Part shown: in pieces, positions 51,594 to 60,259 of the stretch
How the letters are laid out: the number at the start of each line of letters is the position of its first letter
How positions within the stretch are numbered: the stretch's first letter is position 1
Source: Celeribacter baekdonensis B30
GTDB taxonomy: Bacteria; Pseudomonadota; Alphaproteobacteria; Rhodobacterales; Rhodobacteraceae
Direction of reading: 5' to 3'
Length of the DNA: 64,000 bases
Assembly (NCBI RefSeq): GCF_000299875.1
Contig: NZ_AMRK01000013.1
Coordinates: forward strand, 35,830 to 99,829
Program-made: the position numbers and the translations under genes
Notes under the pieces: generated by a model
What the model saw: only the letters and a program-made list of their open reading frames with translations
Database searches by the model: none
What the model was told of the DNA's origin: nothing

Positions 51594-53774
51594 TCAGTCG
51601 GCACTTTGCTCCAAAGTGTTTCCAAATCTGGAAACCTTCACATCGTCCTCGATGAGCGTTGCTTGAGCGGCCCCCGGACGCGCCGCGTGCAGAGCAGCAA
51701 GAACATCCTGAGTCGACAATATTTCAGATAGGATAATTCCTTCGGGAGCAGACGGCCCATAAACCGCGTTGAATGGAATGCCGTAACGGTTGTTGGTCTC
51801 CAAAAAACGGGTGATCGCGTCATCTGGGCGGGTCCAGTCGGCCAGCATCGGCGTGACACCAGAGCTGTTCAATGCCGAAAGAACCGGGTCGCGTTCAAGA
51901 ACGAGCGCCTTGTTGGCTTTGCAGGTCAAACACCAATCGGCGGTTACATCGACAAAAACGACCTCTCCGCGTGATACTCGACGGGCAATATCGCCGCGGT
52001 CAAATGTGACCCAGGCAATTTTTCCTGCTTGGGCATCGGGTGCGGCGGGTGTTGCCAAGAATGGCGCGGCCGCGACCGCGAGTGCCGCCAGCGCCAGCCC
52101 AAAGGGCCAGCGAAGAGATCTTGGCACCCAGGGCGATGCCGCTATGAAGAGCATAACCGCACCGAGAGATGCAACTGTTAGGGCCGCGCGCGATCCAGCA
52201 ACGCCGAGCAGGACATAGAACAGCCATGCCGCGGTACCCATCAGGAGGATGCCAAGGCCGGCTTTCAAGGCGATCATCCAGCGGCCGGGCTTGGGCACGA
52301 ACCGAACAACGTTCGGCACGATGGCCACCAACAGATATGGGCTGGCCAGACCTAACCCGAGAAAGGTGAAAACGACAGCGATGTCTATCACCCGCCCCGC
52401 AAGTGCGAATGCGATAGCTGTTCCAAGAAACGGCGCGGAGCAGGGAGTAGCCATGACCGCCCCGAAAAATCCGGTGGCAAAATCCGCTCCATACCCGGCC
52501 GTACCTCCTGCTTTCATCAACCGCGTTGTCAGGGCGGCAGGCAAAGAGAATTCGAACAGTCCAAACAGGTTTGCGGTGAACAGACCAAGGATCAGGAGCA
52601 TCAGAACCAGGAACGTTGGGCTCTGGAACTGGAGCCCCCAACCGACGGCAACGCCAATCTTTTGCAATGCGAAGAGAACAGCCGCGAGTGCCCACATAAA
52701 GACCATGACTCCGGCGGCGGCGGCCAAGAAGCCTGCCCTGACTTGGGCATTGCCGCGTCCTTCGGATTTCAGGGCAGAAGATAACTTGATCGACAGAACA
52801 GGAAGCACGCAAGGCATGGCGTTCAGGATCAAGCCCCCAAGAAAAGCGATGATGGCGATCCAGATCACTTGATCAATGCCGGGGACCACCCGATCAATAC
52901 TGAAAGGGGGAGTTGGGGCGGTTGTTGCCCGATCTGGCGTGACGGTGAGGGCGTGATCCGGCCCGTCCGTCACGGTTACCCGTGGCGGCGCGTCTGTATC
53001 TGCCATGTAGGCAAGAATTGGGAATTCAGCCCAAAGCGTTCGCCCGCTTGCCCCAAGGCGAATGTCGGGCTTCCCCAACGTGTTGCCATCACCAATTTCA
53101 GGAAAGACGTCCGGGGTTTTGAAGGCAGTCGTGGCAGCTATTTCTATCGTTAGGCGGGTGAAATCATCGTTTATATGGGATGTGGCGGCGGTCACGCCTG
53201 CCGCTCCTCCTTCCGCCGGAACGCGTGCGAGAAATGCCCCGATACGATTAGCCGAGACTTGATCGATTGAGTTCCCCTGAGGCAACGAAAGTGCCAAGTC
53301 AAAATCCTGGGGGACACAAACTGCTGAGCAGGTCAAGAGCTTGACGTTTGCTCTGAGTTCGACAGGTTCCCCAGGATCCTTCAGGGTGATCTGAAGTGGA
53401 AAGACAACCTCATCATGATAGCCGAAGTTTTCGATGCCAAAGGCAGTGAACCGCTCGGGCGCAGGCCATAGGAAATCAACGCCCGCGACATTCGTCGACC
53501 CGCTCCAGTCGATCTGTGGCGGAATGCCAACCTCGCCAGGCGAACGCCAATAGGTTTTCCATCCGTCAGCAAGGTTCAGATCCAGACCGGCGGAGAGCGT
53601 TTGAGCTTCGGCGGAAACGGCATCCTCGGCGGAGATCAGCCGCGCTTCCACCGCAGTGACCTTGTGGGCGACTGATACCTCGGCCGTTGCAGCAAAGGGG
53701 ATCAAGAGCCAGAACATTGCGGCAGCGAGGGTACCGCAGAAAGCAAGACGGATTGGCGAGCGCCAGATGGTCAT
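51594..53774 (-). CDS. scsB: ScsB/DsbD-like membrane thiol reductant conduit
   Basis: 726 residues: N-terminal periplasmic domain with CSAVCVP, central membrane domain with eight helices and redox Cys in MPCVLPVLSIK and ATPCSAPF, and a C-terminal thioredoxin domain with ADWCLTCKAN. It carries electrons from cytoplasmic thioredoxin to periplasmic proteins such as ScsC, and Scs proteins are known from copper tolerance. The start at 53774 overlaps the lipoprotein gene by four bases. Confidence 0.9.
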   Translation of the reverse strand: MTIWRSPIRLAFCGTLAAAMFWLLIPFAATAEVSVAHKVTAVEARLISAEDAVSAEAQTLSAGLDLNLADGWKTYWRSPGEVGIPPQIDWSGSTNVAGVDFLWPAPERFTAFGIENFGYHDEVVFPLQITLKDPGEPVELRANVKLLTCSAVCVPQDFDLALSLPQGNSIDQVSANRIGAFLARVPAEGGAAGVTAATSHINDDFTRLTIEIAATTAFKTPDVFPEIGDGNTLGKPDIRLGASGRTLWAEFPILAYMADTDAPPRVTVTDGPDHALTVTPDRATTAPTPPFSIDRVVPGIDQVIWIAIIAFLGGLILNAMPCVLPVLSIKLSSALKSEGRGNAQVRAGFLAAAAGVMVFMWALAAVLFALQKIGVAVGWGLQFQSPTFLVLMLLILGLFTANLFGLFEFSLPAALTTRLMKAGGTAGYGADFATGFFGAVMATPCSAPFLGTAIAFALAGRVIDIAVVFTFLGLGLASPYLLVAIVPNVVRFVPKPGRWMIALKAGLGILLMGTAAWLFYVLLGVAGSRAALTVASLGAVMLFIAASPWVPRSLRWPFGLALAALAVAAAPFLATPAAPDAQAGKIAWVTFDRGDIARRVSRGEVVFVDVTADWCLTCKANKALVLERDPVLSALNSSGVTPMLADWTRPDDAITRFLETNNRYGIPFNAVYGPSAPEGIILSEILSTQDVLAALHAARPGAAQATLIEDDVKVSRFGNTLEQSAD

Positions 53775-54019
53775 CGCACTATCTCCAGGCTTTGAACTTG
53801 AGTGGCAACAAAGCCTGATCGGCCGTTTACACAATCCAACTGGCCCACACCGTTGGAGATAGGCCCTGCCAGACGACATCCATTGGGCAGCTCCAGCTCT
53901 GGTGACTTTGTCGACAAAGTTGGCGGCGGGTTTGTCGGGCACAGGACTGGTCCGCCGGAACAAGCGCTCACGAAAATCGCTCCCAAGAAGACAGTCGCCA
54001 GCCGCGCTCTTGTTCTCAT
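53771..54019 (-). CDS. Small lipoprotein
   Basis: 82 residues. Signal with lipobox VSACSGG. The mature part has three further Cys (PVLCP, NGCRL, LDCVN). Coupled to scsB (ATGA). Not recognised; it may be a ScsB/ScsC partner or a small metal-binding lipoprotein. Confidence 0.65.
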   Translation of the reverse strand: MRTRARLATVFLGAIFVSACSGGPVLCPTNPPPTLSTKSPELELPNGCRLAGPISNGVGQLDCVNGRSGFVATQVQSLEIVR

Positions 54020-54025
54020 TTCGAC

Positions 54026-54322
54026 TTACCGCCGGACGGCGCTGTCGGTCATATCTTCAATCAGCACTGGCTGGGGGGCGGTCTTCTTGTGCTTGTCGCT
54101 TCCATGGCATGAACGCCCCATCATCTTGTGCATCACAAAATGGGCGCCAACGCAGAGCACCAGAGGCGCAAAGACGGTAGCGTTTGCCCAAAGGCCTGCG
54201 ACGGTGCCTCCGCCAATCAGGAAAGCTGCGATGGGTAGAAGCATGACAGCACAGCAAGCCATCATGCCCCAGTGCATCAACTTTCCGTGGCGATTGCCAC
54301 CTGACTCGCTATCCTCTTGCAT
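54026..54322 (-). CDS. Small membrane protein, DUF2933-like
   Basis: 98 residues with two membrane helices and metal-type residues at the ends (GKLMHWGMMACC, GAHFVMHKMMGRSCHG, KHKK). The layout resembles DUF2933 proteins of copper clusters. AGAGG before the ATG at 54322 favours it over the GTG at 54331. First gene after a CueR-type promoter. Confidence 0.68.
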   Translation of the reverse strand: MQEDSESGGNRHGKLMHWGMMACCAVMLLPIAAFLIGGGTVAGLWANATVFAPLVLCVGAHFVMHKMMGRSCHGSDKHKKTAPQPVLIEDMTDSAVRR

Positions 54323-54354
54323 GGAATCCACCTCTGATTTTGGTCAACGTATCC

Positions 54355-54385
54355 TGTTTAGCTTGATCTCCCGCTGGAAGGTCAA
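54355..54385 (-). promoter_or_regulatory. CueR-type promoter before the scsB operon
   Basis: On the minus strand TTGACC (54385-54380) and TAAACA (54360-54355) are 19 bases apart. The left half-site CTTCCAGC is clear; the other arm is poorly conserved. It points to the DUF2933-like, lipoprotein and scsB genes. Confidence 0.68.
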
Positions 54386-54485
54386 GGATACACTTCGATA
54401 CAAATCTTGCGGCCTGTTGCGGTTGAGATTCAGCCCCATCTGAGCAATGCCTGTCTCGTCCAATTGAGTAACCAAGGACGAACAA

Positions 54486-55049
54486 ATGGCAGAGAGACCG
54501 AGTTTGAACAGGCGGAGCCTGATTGCAATTTCAGGCGCATTCTTGATGACCCCCCACACTCTCCGGGCGGAAGAGGCTGGTGTGGTAAGACGCAATATCT
54601 CGTCGTTCGTTCTCCACAATTGGCGTGATCACTTTGACCGTCTCGGGAAGGGCATCATCATTTCGGATACTGTCACAAAGGTGCTCCAACACTGGACAGA
54701 AGATGAAGAGATGCGGATTTACCCGACCTCTGTTCCCTTGACTGATGAATTGACGAAGCGCGGGTATACAGAAGTTGTCGAGAAACGGGAAAATCCAGGT
54801 TGGGCGCCGACCCCTTCAATGCGTGAACGCAACCCGGAATGGCCAGCCTATGTGCCTGGAGGAGATCCCTCCAATCCTTTGGGAACGCGTGCGCTCTATC
54901 TGTCGTGGCAATACTACAGGATCCACGGAACTCAAGACACGCGGAAAATCGGGCGTAGATCATCAAACGGCTGCATCGGCCTTTACAACGAACATATAGA
55001 AGAGGTCTTCGACCGCACGCCGGTCGGGACGCAGGTTAAGTTGATCTGA
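54486..55049 (+). CDS. L,D-transpeptidase (YkuD domain)
   Basis: 187 residues with a Tat-like signal (NRRSLIAISGAFLMTPHTLRA). H147 in RIHGTQD and nucleophile C163 in RSSNGCIGLYN complete the usual Cys-His pair, unlike the paralogue at 11799. First gene of a rightward series with cytochromes and a multicopper oxidase. Copper is known to inhibit L,D-transpeptidases through their Cys, so a spare copy in a copper island makes sense. Confidence 0.86.
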   Translation: MAERPSLNRRSLIAISGAFLMTPHTLRAEEAGVVRRNISSFVLHNWRDHFDRLGKGIIISDTVTKVLQHWTEDEEMRIYPTSVPLTDELTKRGYTEVVEKRENPGWAPTPSMRERNPEWPAYVPGGDPSNPLGTRALYLSWQYYRIHGTQDTRKIGRRSSNGCIGLYNEHIEEVFDRTPVGTQVKLI

Positions 55050-55078
55050 ACGGATCACATGCAGGAGAGTAAAACACT

Positions 55079-55543
55079 ATGAATTTCTGGGGATGGTTCG
55101 TTGGCGGGTTCTTCGTGCTCGGCCTTGGAGCGGTCGGTTGGCAGGCGTTGCAGCCGGCCCCGGCGCAGACCGCTCAAGGACACTCAATGGTTCCGCCGGA
55201 CACGAGCGGCATACCTCAGGGCGCGCCCATTGCCAATGTACTCCTTCCAGCTGAATTCTCTCCGCAAGCCCAAATGGGGCAACGCGCGTTCGAGGCAAAA
55301 TGCGCCAGCTGTCATGGTGAAAATGCCGCAGGCCAGAATGGGGTCGCTCCTCCGCTTGTTCACAAAATCTACGAGCCGAACCACCATTCGGATGCCGCGT
55401 TCCTGAATGCGGCGCAAAACGGCGTCCAATCTCATCACTGGAATTTTGGCAATATGCCTCCCGTTGAAGGCCTCACCCAAGGTGATGTGAAGATGATTGC
55501 GGGATACGTGCGCGAACTGCAGCGCGCGAACGGGATCAACTGA
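55079..55543 (+). CDS. Membrane-anchored monohaem cytochrome c
   Basis: 154 residues. One N-terminal helix (anchor), Pro/Gln linker, haem site CASCHGENAAG, candidate Met ligand in FGNMPPVEGL. AGGAG at a suitable distance before the ATG. Six bases separate the stop from the following TTG start. Confidence 0.86.
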   Translation: MNFWGWFVGGFFVLGLGAVGWQALQPAPAQTAQGHSMVPPDTSGIPQGAPIANVLLPAEFSPQAQMGQRAFEAKCASCHGENAAGQNGVAPPLVHKIYEPNHHSDAAFLNAAQNGVQSHHWNFGNMPPVEGLTQGDVKMIAGYVRELQRANGIN

Positions 55544-55545
55544 CT

Positions 55546-55905
55546 TTGGTCGCCAGGCTGAACATATTCCGTAGCGCGATCCAGATTCTCCTGTTGGTCT
55601 CGATCGCGTTATTTGTCGTCCTCCCGGCGGGATCTCTCGATGCAATTGGCCATGAAACGGTCGCTGCCAAAGTTTCCGAACGAAGTGCGCAAAAACATCA
55701 GACCTCTCATGAGGAAGATGCAGATAATCTTCTCCCCGGGCATTGCGATCCGGGGCCGGACTGCTCGAAAAATATGGTAATTGTCATTTTATCAGCTCCG
55801 AGAGCTTCGACCAACTTGTCGCAATTGCCTCGCGAACATCCAGATCAGAGCTTTTCTAACCGGAATGTCCTAAGGGACACCCCGCCTCCCAAACACCTAT
55901 CCTGA
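55546..55905 (+). CDS. Small exported protein with Cys pair
   Basis: 119 residues from a TTG start two bases after the cytochrome gene. A signal-like helix (IQILLLVSIALFVVLPAG), a His-rich stretch (KHQTSHEE) and GHCDPGPDCSKNMVIVIL. The Cys-x5-Cys-hydrophobic block matches the pattern at 7626 and 51122. Function unknown; start uncertain. Confidence 0.5.
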   Translation: MVARLNIFRSAIQILLLVSIALFVVLPAGSLDAIGHETVAAKVSERSAQKHQTSHEEDADNLLPGHCDPGPDCSKNMVIVILSAPRASTNLSQLPREHPDQSFSNRNVLRDTPPPKHLS

Positions 55906-55969
55906 CCTAGGGGCAACCACGCCTCATCAAATTAAATCTATCAAGCATGGAAATACAGGATACGGAACG

Positions 55970-56542
55970 ATGAAAAGCAAACTGATGATCGGCCTCTTGG
56001 CTGGAACGACAATGGCCGCAGCTGCATTTGCACATGGTGGCGCGGAAGGTGTCGTCAAAGAACGCATGGACGGCATGATGGCCATGGGGCAATCGGTCAA
56101 AGAACTGGCTCCGATGATGCGTGGTGAAATCACCTATGATGCTGAAGCTGTTCGTACGGGAGCACGCGTCTTTGTCGAACATAGCGAAGGCATGACCGAA
56201 TTGTTTCCCGAAGGGTCTGCTGGGAAACCGTCCGAAGCAAAGTCCGAGATCTGGTCGGATTGGGAAGAATTCAGTGCGCTCGCAGAGCAGCTCAAGGTGG
56301 TTAGCGAAGGTCTTGCCGAGGCCGCCGACAACGGGCTTATGGCGTCAGGTGCGGGAATGGATGCAGGCTCCATGATGGGCACGCAATCCCCCGGAAGCAT
56401 GATGGGAGCTTCGTCCATGATGGGAACTTCGTCAGGAAGCCCGATGATGGACTATGCCTCGATGCCCGCAGATGGGGCATTCAACATGGTGACCCAGACA
56501 TGTTCGGCATGTCACGCGAAATTCCGCTACGAGGCGAAGTAA
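55970..56542 (+). CDS. Cytochrome c'-type protein with Met-rich insert
   Basis: 190 residues with signal peptide. A four-helix c'-type protein with haem site TCSACHAKFR at the C-terminus, as in class II cytochromes. Between helices 3 and 4 (about residues 125-165) lies an insert of repeated SMMG units (GSMMGTQSPGSMMGASSMMG), which is unusual for c' and suggests Cu(I) binding. Confidence 0.8.
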   Translation: MKSKLMIGLLAGTTMAAAAFAHGGAEGVVKERMDGMMAMGQSVKELAPMMRGEITYDAEAVRTGARVFVEHSEGMTELFPEGSAGKPSEAKSEIWSDWEEFSALAEQLKVVSEGLAEAADNGLMASGAGMDAGSMMGTQSPGSMMGASSMMGTSSGSPMMDYASMPADGAFNMVTQTCSACHAKFRYEAK

Positions 56543-56544
56543 AG

Positions 56545-57489
56545 ATGTGCCGGATGAAAAAACTGGTCTTTGCTGCAGGGGCGCTTTGCGCCCTTGTGGT
56601 CGGCGGCCTTGTGATCTGGCCGATTGGCAAGGTGCCCGCGTCGATCACGCAAACGGGTGATGTCCAGCGCGGCGCCTATTTGGCTCGCGTATCCGGGTGC
56701 ATTTCATGCCACACCAATTCAGAGGCTGGCGGCGCCGCACTCGCAGGCGGCGCGGGGCTGGCGACAGATTTTGGCACGTTTTTTCCGCCCAATCTGACGA
56801 CAGACAAAGAGAACGGCATCGGGGGGTGGACGGTTGAGCAGTTCGCCAAGGCGGTTCGCCAGGGCATTAGTCCTAGCGGAGAGCCGTATTATCCCGCTTT
56901 TTCCTATCCGTTCTATGCGGATTTCACGGATCAGGACATTGCCGACCTTTGGGCAGCTTTCCAGACCGTGCCACCAGTCGCCGAGGCAGCGCTTGAGCAT
57001 GATGTCAAGTTTCCTTTCGATCAGAGATGGGGCCTGAAGCTATGGCGGGCGGCCTATCTCTACGATCCACCCACGGAACCCATTGACGAGAAAAACGCAC
57101 AATGGAACCGCGGTCGCGAGCTGGTTCGAGGTGCAGCACATTGCGGTGCTTGCCACACGCCACGCAATATCGGAGGCGGGCGCCTGCTTGACGCGGTTTT
57201 TGCTGGAAATGAGGCATTGCCAGGGGGGAGCAAGGCGCCTTCGATCACGCCGAACTCTCTGGCAGAACGCGGCTGGACCGTTTCCAACCTCGCCTATGCG
57301 TTGCGTACTGGCGTGACGCCGTCAGGCGACGCTTTCGGCGGCAGCATGGTGGAGGTCGTGCAGGGCAATACGCGCTTTTTGTCCCCCGATGATCTGGAAG
57401 CGATGGCCGTGTACTTGCTTGATGGTGACGAACCTCGAGCCGACCGGGTCGCTCAGGGCGAGGGCGCCGCTGCTAATAAAGACATGTGA
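56545..57489 (+). CDS. Dihaem cytochrome c
   Basis: 314 residues, N-terminal anchor or signal. Two haem sites, CISCHTN and CGACHTP, each in a class I domain (AVRQGISPSGEPYYPAF and ALRTGVTPSGDAF after them), like the cytochrome subunit of alcohol or other periplasmic dehydrogenases. It follows the c' gene by two bases and precedes an oxidase, so it may take electrons from or give them to the oxidase. The ATG at 56554 is an alternative start. Confidence 0.87.
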   Translation: MCRMKKLVFAAGALCALVVGGLVIWPIGKVPASITQTGDVQRGAYLARVSGCISCHTNSEAGGAALAGGAGLATDFGTFFPPNLTTDKENGIGGWTVEQFAKAVRQGISPSGEPYYPAFSYPFYADFTDQDIADLWAAFQTVPPVAEAALEHDVKFPFDQRWGLKLWRAAYLYDPPTEPIDEKNAQWNRGRELVRGAAHCGACHTPRNIGGGRLLDAVFAGNEALPGGSKAPSITPNSLAERGWTVSNLAYALRTGVTPSGDAFGGSMVEVVQGNTRFLSPDDLEAMAVYLLDGDEPRADRVAQGEGAAANKDM

Positions 57490-57545
57490 CTGCAATAGAG
57501 ACAATGTGTGAGCCAAAACTGGCTCGCACAACAAACGAGAACGAA

Positions 57546-58940
57546 ATGACACACACCAGAAGAGCATTCATTCAATCGGGGTTGGCAATGAGTGCGTTGA
57601 GCGTCTTCCCCAAGGCCGGATCTGCAGCCACCCCTGAATTTCAGGTGATGACAGCGCAAAGTGGCGCCGTACAACTCGCCCCTCCGGACTACCCCAAGAC
57701 GGAGATTTGGGGCTATGACGGAAAGTTTCCTGGCCCCGTGATCCGTGTTCGGCAGGGCGCGCGTCTTCAACGTCGGCTCGTCAACAAGTTGCCGCAGGCG
57801 ACGTCCCTGCACTGGCATGGCGTGCGGATATCAAATGCGATGGACGGCGTGGCCGGGCTCACCCAAGATGCCATCCCCACAGGCGAAACCTTCGACTACG
57901 ATTTTGCCGTTCCAGATGCAGGAACTTTTTGGTTTCACGCGCATAATCGCTCCGTCGAACAGGTCGCTCGTGGGCTCTACGGAGCGTTGATCGTCGAAGA
58001 ACCGATAGCCCCGGATGTTGATCGCGATGAAGTCCTTATTCTTGACGATTGGCTCCTCAACCCGGAGACCGCACAACTCGACCCAGATTTTGAAGCCGTT
58101 CATGATCGTAGCCATGCAGGCCGACGTGGCAACTTTGTCGCCACCAACGGAAGCTTCAATTCTACGCTCAACGTGAGCCAGGGTGAGCGGATGCGGCTTC
58201 GGTTGATCAACGCGGCAAATGCCAGGATCTTTGTTTTGGGCCTGTCAGGTCTAAAGGGGTGGGTGATGGCGTTCGACGGAATGCCACTGGTGACGCCGAG
58301 TGAGATCAGCGAACCGATCATCCTTGGGCCGGGCCAACGAGCGGATTTGTTTGTCGACGTCATTGCGGATGAAGGGGAAAGTGCTCATCTGGTGCGGCTT
58401 GAAGACGGCCAGGGATTTGCCCAAACCGAGTTTCGCGTGACCGGCACTTTGGCCTCCGCTGTGCGGGATGTCCCCCAAGTTCTGCCACCGAACCCTAATA
58501 TGGATGTGCCGGGACTGGAGCAGGCGAGACGCATCAGGCTCAACATGGAAGGCGGGGCAATGGGCAACCTTGACGCAGCCATACTTGAGGGTGAGCGAAA
58601 AACGTTCCGCCAACTGGTCGACGCGAACCAGTTCTGGGCTTTCAATGGTACCGTGGGCATGACCGAGAAGCCACTGGCTAGCCTGTCACGCGGTGAAACA
58701 GCGCGAGTGGAGATCTACAACGATACATCCTTCCCCCACGCCATGCATTTGCACGGGATGCATTTCCGGGAGGTGCTGGAGGGCGGTGAAGTTGGTCCCC
58801 TGCGGGATACCTTGCTGATGTTCGGTGGCGAGACTCGCGAGATCGCCTTCGTTGCCGACAATCCGGGAAAGTGGCTGTTTCACTGTCACATGCTCTCGCA
58901 CGCGGCATCCGGCATGATGACGTGGCTGGAGGTCGCATGA
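57546..58940 (+). CDS. Multicopper oxidase
   Basis: Periplasmic oxidase of 464 residues with Tat-like signal (TRRAFIQSGLAMSAL). Copper motifs HWHGVRISNAMDG, FWFHAHNRS, HAMHLHGMHF and FHCHMLSHAASGMM. It lacks the long Met-rich insert of the enzymes at 8107 and 32054. The start at 57546 opens the signal peptide. The stop overlaps the start of the cytochrome gene. Confidence 0.9.
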   Translation: MTHTRRAFIQSGLAMSALSVFPKAGSAATPEFQVMTAQSGAVQLAPPDYPKTEIWGYDGKFPGPVIRVRQGARLQRRLVNKLPQATSLHWHGVRISNAMDGVAGLTQDAIPTGETFDYDFAVPDAGTFWFHAHNRSVEQVARGLYGALIVEEPIAPDVDRDEVLILDDWLLNPETAQLDPDFEAVHDRSHAGRRGNFVATNGSFNSTLNVSQGERMRLRLINAANARIFVLGLSGLKGWVMAFDGMPLVTPSEISEPIILGPGQRADLFVDVIADEGESAHLVRLEDGQGFAQTEFRVTGTLASAVRDVPQVLPPNPNMDVPGLEQARRIRLNMEGGAMGNLDAAILEGERKTFRQLVDANQFWAFNGTVGMTEKPLASLSRGETARVEIYNDTSFPHAMHLHGMHFREVLEGGEVGPLRDTLLMFGGETREIAFVADNPGKWLFHCHMLSHAASGMMTWLEVA

Positions 58941-59407
58941 GATCAGCTTACCTGGCGGTAATTTCATCCATTGGCCTGATTGGGCTAGGTGCAACCTGGT
59001 GGTTCAGCGGCAATGCCTCCCAGGGTTCTTCCCCGTTTGACGACGTCAATATCGAACTGGGGCAAGCTCTCTATTCTGAAAACTGTGCGTCCTGCCATGG
59101 CGCCAATCTCGAAGGGCAACCAGACTGGCGAAGCCCTGGTTCAGATGGCCGCCTGCCCGCGCCGCCGCATGATCGCAACGGTCATACCTGGCACCATAGT
59201 GACCAGATTTTGTTCTCCTACACCAAGCTCGGGGGGGCGGAACTGATGCGACAACAGGGCTCAGATTTCGACAGTGGCATGCCGGGCTTCGCCGGCAAAC
59301 TCACAGATCAGGAAATTTGGAACATTCTCGGCTTCATTAAGTCGACCTGGCCAGAGCGAGAGCGCAATGCTCAGGCCGCACGCACAGCAGCAGAACAAGA
59401 GGGATAA
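58937..59407 (+). CDS. Monohaem cytochrome c coupled to the oxidase
   Basis: 156 residues; haem site CASCHGANLEGQPDWRSP, GHTWHHSDQILF and GMPGFAGKLTDQE. It is clearly paralogous to the cytochrome at 10986, which also follows a multicopper oxidase operon. ATGA overlap with the oxidase gene indicates stoichiometric production and a likely electron-transfer partnership. Confidence 0.88.
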   Translation: MRSAYLAVISSIGLIGLGATWWFSGNASQGSSPFDDVNIELGQALYSENCASCHGANLEGQPDWRSPGSDGRLPAPPHDRNGHTWHHSDQILFSYTKLGGAELMRQQGSDFDSGMPGFAGKLTDQEIWNILGFIKSTWPERERNAQAARTAAEQEG

Positions 59408-60141
59408 TGGACATGATTTTCAGAAATTTGATGCTCGTATCGTCATTTGCCTTACTTCCAATGGCAGTGCAGGCCGCAGACCTGGACGAAGCGCGGGTCA
59501 AGGAACTTGTATATGAGGCTATCCGCGAGAATCCGCAAATCATCATGGAAGCAGTCGAAATACTTCAACGTCAGGACGCCGAAGCCCAGGCACAAGCGCA
59601 GGCAACCGTCTTGCGCGATCAGCGACAATTGCTCGAGCAAGACCCGAATGCACCGGTTCTCGGCAATCCCGATGGGGATGTGACCGTTATCGAATTTTTC
59701 GATTACAACTGCCCATATTGTCGACGCGCTATGCCGGAAGTTCAGGCTCTGTTGGAGGCCGATCCTGATGTGCGTCTGGTCTATCGCGAATGGCCAATTC
59801 TCGGGGACGGGTCAGTGTTTGCAACCAAAGCTGCACTCGCATCGCGGCTGCAAGGCAAGTATGAGGCATTCCACTGGGCCCTAATGGGTATGAACGGCCG
59901 GGCGGAAGAGGCAAGCGTTCTCAGGATAGCACAAGAAGTTGGTCTCGACATCGAACGCCTTCAAACCGACATGGAGCGCCCCGAAATTGAAGAGCACATC
60001 GCGACCTCGATGCGGTTGACGCAGTCGCTCGGCTTCAGTGGCACGCCTTCATTTGTGATCGGCGACAATCTGGTTCCAGGCTTCGTGGAGAGCGATAAGC
60101 TCACGGAACTGGTCGACAACGTGCGGGCGTCGGCAAACTAG
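59407..60141 (+). CDS. scsC: ScsC/DsbA-family periplasmic thiol protein
   Basis: 244 residues. Signal peptide, a helical N-terminal extension (ELVYEAIRENPQIIMEAVE) as in ScsC trimerisation stalks, then a thioredoxin fold with FFDYNCPYCRRAMP and cis-Pro GTPSFVIG. It would be reduced by ScsB (51594). The start overlaps the cytochrome stop by one base; an ATG at 59413 is an alternative. Confidence 0.85.
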   Translation: MDMIFRNLMLVSSFALLPMAVQAADLDEARVKELVYEAIRENPQIIMEAVEILQRQDAEAQAQAQATVLRDQRQLLEQDPNAPVLGNPDGDVTVIEFFDYNCPYCRRAMPEVQALLEADPDVRLVYREWPILGDGSVFATKAALASRLQGKYEAFHWALMGMNGRAEEASVLRIAQEVGLDIERLQTDMERPEIEEHIATSMRLTQSLGFSGTPSFVIGDNLVPGFVESDKLTELVDNVRASAN

Positions 60142-60259
60142 CACTCTGCGGTGGGTTCTGACATCACGCCCGATGAGCAATGATGCAGGCGAATGAGCCG
60201 GAGCCCCTACATACCAAAAGACCTAGGCACGGCCTACCACTGAAAGAGGCGGCGAGAAG

